Part shown: one piece after another, positions 5,420 through 6,602 of the stretch
Position numbering within the stretch: position 1 is the stretch's first letter
Layout: each line of letters opens with the position of its first letter
NCBI GenBank assembly: GCA_002361655.1
Contig: DETM01000041.1
Location: 1-6,602 of the forward strand
Direction of reading: 5' to 3'
Source of the DNA: Prevotella sp. UBA3288
GTDB lineage: Bacteria > Bacteroidota > Bacteroidia > Bacteroidales > Bacteroidaceae
DNA: 6,602 nucleotides
The notes under the pieces: model-generated
The model's input: the letters and a program-made list of their open reading frames with translations, nothing else
The model's database searches: none
Told to the model about the DNA's origin: nothing
Position numbers and translations under genes: made by a program

Positions 5420-5458
5420 TCCGATGCAAAAGTACACAAAAATCCCGAAACGCCAAAG
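5420..5458. repeat. Direct repeat copy 2 (39 bp), carries a promoter
   Basis: This copy matches 4978-5016 except for one base (T at 5443). It lies immediately upstream of the Rpn fragment. Sequence on both outer sides of the two copies differs, so the repeat ends are sharp at TCCGATGC and CCAAAG. Confidence 0.9.
5427..5457 (-). promoter_or_regulatory. Bacteroidetes-type promoter for the Rpn fragment
   Basis: On the minus strand TTTG (5457-5454), 19 bases, then TACTTTTG (5434-5427) match the phylum consensus exactly as in repeat copy 1. The ATG at 5413 follows closely. It is back to back with the lpxH promoter: the two -33 boxes are only 30 bases apart. Confidence 0.7.
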
Positions 5459-5487
5459 GAAATGAAGAAAAAAAAGAGGCGATAAAT

Positions 5488-5518
5488 TTTGTAAGTCCGA
5501 TTTAATGTATTACTTTTG
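5488..5518 (+). promoter_or_regulatory. Bacteroidetes-type promoter for lpxH
   Basis: TTTG (5488-5491), 19 bases, TACTTTTG (5511-5518). Spacing and -7 box are identical to the two minus-strand promoters. The lpxH ATG is at 5524, so transcription would start at or within a few bases of the start codon, predicting a leaderless or nearly leaderless mRNA. Confidence 0.75.
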
Positions 5519-5523
5519 CAGTG

Positions 5524-6288
5524 ATGAAAGCAGTTTATTTCTTATCCGACGCCCACCTCGGCTCGCTGGCCGTTCCCCATCAACGGATGCAGGAGCGCCG
5601 GCTGGTACGCTTTCTTGACGACATCAAGGAGAAGGCTGCAGCCGTCTATCTGCTGGGCGACATGTTCGACTTCTGGTATGAATACAAGTATGTGGTGCCG
5701 CGCGGTTTCACCCGGTTTCTGGGCAAACTGTCGGAACTGACCGACATGGGTGTCGAGGTGCACTATTTCACGGGTAACCACGACATCTGGGCCTACGACT
5801 ATCTGGAGAAGGAGTGTGGCGTCATACTGCACAAGAAGCCGCAGACGGTGGAGATCTACGGCAAGGTGTTCTATCTGGCCCACGGCGACGGACTGGGCGA
5901 CCCTGACCGCAAGTTCAAGTTCATACAGAGCATCTTCCACAGTCCGCTGGCACAGTTGGCCTTCTCGGCCCTGCATCCCCGCTGGGGCATGTGGTTCGGG
6001 CTGAACTGGGCCAAGCATTCGCGCTTGAAGCGCCCTAACGGCGAGGAGCCGCCCTACATGGGCGAGAACCGCGAACACCTTATATTATATACGAAGCGAT
6101 ACATACAGTACCACTCGAATGTGGACTACTTCATCTATGGCCACCGCCACATCGAGGTGGACCTGCAACTGACGAAGAAGGCGCGCGTCGTCATCCTGGG
6201 CGACTGGATCAACCACTTCTCGTATGTGGTCTACGACGGCGAGCATTTCTTCATGCAACAGTACATCGAGGGCGAAAGCCAAGTATAA
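5524..6288 (+). CDS. lpxH: UDP-2,3-diacylglucosamine diphosphatase
   Basis: LpxH removes UMP from UDP-2,3-diacylglucosamine to give lipid X, a middle step of lipid A synthesis at the inner face of the cytoplasmic membrane. The protein is 254 residues. All calcineurin-like metallophosphatase motifs are seen (numbered from ATG 5524): SDAHLG at 8-13, GDMFDFW at 45-51, GNHD at 84-87, the HGDGLGD block from 120, and GHRH at 206-209, giving the residues for a two-metal centre. KHSRLKR near 164-170 and the C-terminal IEGESQ are features I associate with Bacteroidales LpxH. ATG 5524 is preferred over GTG 5521 because the family starts just before this VYFLSDAH strand and the promoter leaves no room for an upstream start. 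The gene stands alone with its own promoter and ends in the terminator shared with ackA. Confidence 0.95.
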   Translation: MKAVYFLSDAHLGSLAVPHQRMQERRLVRFLDDIKEKAAAVYLLGDMFDFWYEYKYVVPRGFTRFLGKLSELTDMGVEVHYFTGNHDIWAYDYLEKECGVILHKKPQTVEIYGKVFYLAHGDGLGDPDRKFKFIQSIFHSPLAQLAFSALHPRWGMWFGLNWAKHSRLKRPNGEEPPYMGENREHLILYTKRYIQYHSNVDYFIYGHRHIEVDLQLTKKARVVILGDWINHFSYVVYDGEHFFMQQYIEGESQV

Positions 6289-6326
6289 AAAATGCTACCG
6301 CTCCAATTGGAACGGTAGCATTTTTT
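6287..6326. terminator. Bidirectional intrinsic terminator between lpxH and ackA
   Basis: AAAAAATGCTACCG (6287-6300) pairs perfectly with CGGTAGCATTTTTT (6313-6326). The loop contains the palindrome TCCAATTGGA (6302-6311), which can extend the hairpin. Each strand reads stem then a six-base T-tract, so it serves both convergent genes. The left arm begins inside the lpxH stop codon. Confidence 0.93.
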
Positions 6327-6340
6327 AGTTAACCTTATGC

Positions 6341-6602
6341 TTACAGCAGGTTCATCGTGTCGGTGGCAATCATCAGTTCCTCGTCGGTGGGGATGACGAC
6401 CACCTTCACCTTCGAGTCGTCGGCAGAGATGACGGCCTCTTCGCCGCGCACCTGGTTCTTCTGCTCGTCGAACTTCACGCCCAGGAACTCCAGACCCTTG
6501 CAGACCTCAGAGCGCATGCTGACCTGGTTTTCGCCGACACCGGCGGTGAAGACGATAACATCGACGCCACCCATAGCGGCAGCATAGGCACCGATGTACT
6601 TC
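6341..6602 (-). CDS. ackA: Acetate kinase, C-terminal part (5' end outside window)
   Basis: Acetate kinase interconverts acetyl phosphate plus ADP with acetate plus ATP and is central to mixed-acid fermentation in these anaerobes. About 86 C-terminal codons are visible, ending in TAA at 6343-6341. The frame stays open to the right edge, so the methionine at 6574 is internal. Seen are [14 protein letters not shown], the nucleotide-binding [11 protein letters not shown] motif, the [18 protein letters not shown] segment, and the closing [17 protein letters not shown]. These are diagnostic of AckA rather than butyrate or propionate kinases, although propionate kinase shares the fold. It converges on lpxH. 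A pta partner, often adjacent in this group, would lie outside the window. Confidence 0.93.
   Translation of the reverse strand, partial: KYIGAYAAAMGGVDVIVFTAGVGENQVSMRSEVCKGLEFLGVKFDEQKNQVRGEEAVISADDSKVKVVVIPTDEELMIATDTMNLL

Noticed and set aside
5435..5437. GTG as the start of the Rpn fragment
   Set aside because: It is located immediately before the -7 box of the promoter and would not be in the transcript; ATG 5413 fits the homologous region better.
4978..5458. Two-unit CRISPR array
   Set aside because: There are only two repeats 403 bp apart, each is a promoter, and the interval holds a protein fragment rather than spacers; no cas gene is near.
5078..5458. Insertion sequence
   Set aside because: There are no terminal inverted repeats and no DDE or HUH transposase; the 'transposase' label of this family is historical, and only its C-terminal part is present.
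4877..5485. Plus-strand open frames across the leader RNA and Rpn fragment
   Set aside because: They run through two promoters, a terminator and the antisense of a recognisable Rpn C-terminal protein. No start context or domain supports them.

Overview
The window looks like a chromosomal segment from a Prevotella/Segatella-type member of the Bacteroidales. Four things support this. The housekeeping proteins (EF-P, RadC, MIP18-family protein, LpxH, AckA) read like Bacteroidales versions. Promoters follow the Bacteroidetes pattern (TTTG, 19 bp, TAnnTTTG) and no Shine-Dalgarno motifs are evident. A large secreted protein ends in the type IX-like C-terminal sorting tail that is very common in Prevotella. 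A short acidic protein of a type typical of this group is also present. This assignment rests on recognition by eye; no database search was possible.

Layout. (1) Positions 1-2294, plus strand: a tight operon with the 3' end of efp, a membrane-anchored family 2 glycosyltransferase, radC (8-base overlap) and a MIP18/DUF59 iron-sulfur assembly gene. A long hairpin at 2325-2360 follows. (2) Positions 2406-4739, minus strand: an unlisted-size small acidic protein (54 aa) lies downstream of a roughly 680-residue secreted multidomain protein. A G-rich palindrome separates the two. The secreted gene's expected signal peptide is interrupted by TAA at codon 2. (3) Positions 4740-5520: a promoter-driven, highly structured leader of about 240 nt for the secreted gene, then a fragment encoding only the C-terminal part of an Rpn/PD-(D/E)XK family protein. 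The fragment is flanked by two 39-bp direct repeats (38/39 identical), and each repeat carries a full Bacteroidetes promoter. (4) Positions 5521-6602: lpxH (plus), with a promoter so close to the start codon that its mRNA is probably leaderless. It converges on the 3' end of ackA (minus) through a shared strong terminator.

How the parts fit. Both flanks are ordinary core functions: translation, DNA/stress-associated RadC, Fe-S assembly, lipid A synthesis and acetate metabolism. The middle, about 2300-5500, is an accessory island on the minus strand with lower GC content. The points most worth attention are the early stop in the secreted gene, the structured leader RNA with its hairpin terminator, the Rpn C-terminal fragment with its own promoter, and an in-frame insertion made of two back-to-back hairpins in the MIP18-family gene. 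I did not find a CRISPR array, tRNA, rRNA, transposase gene or complete mobile element.
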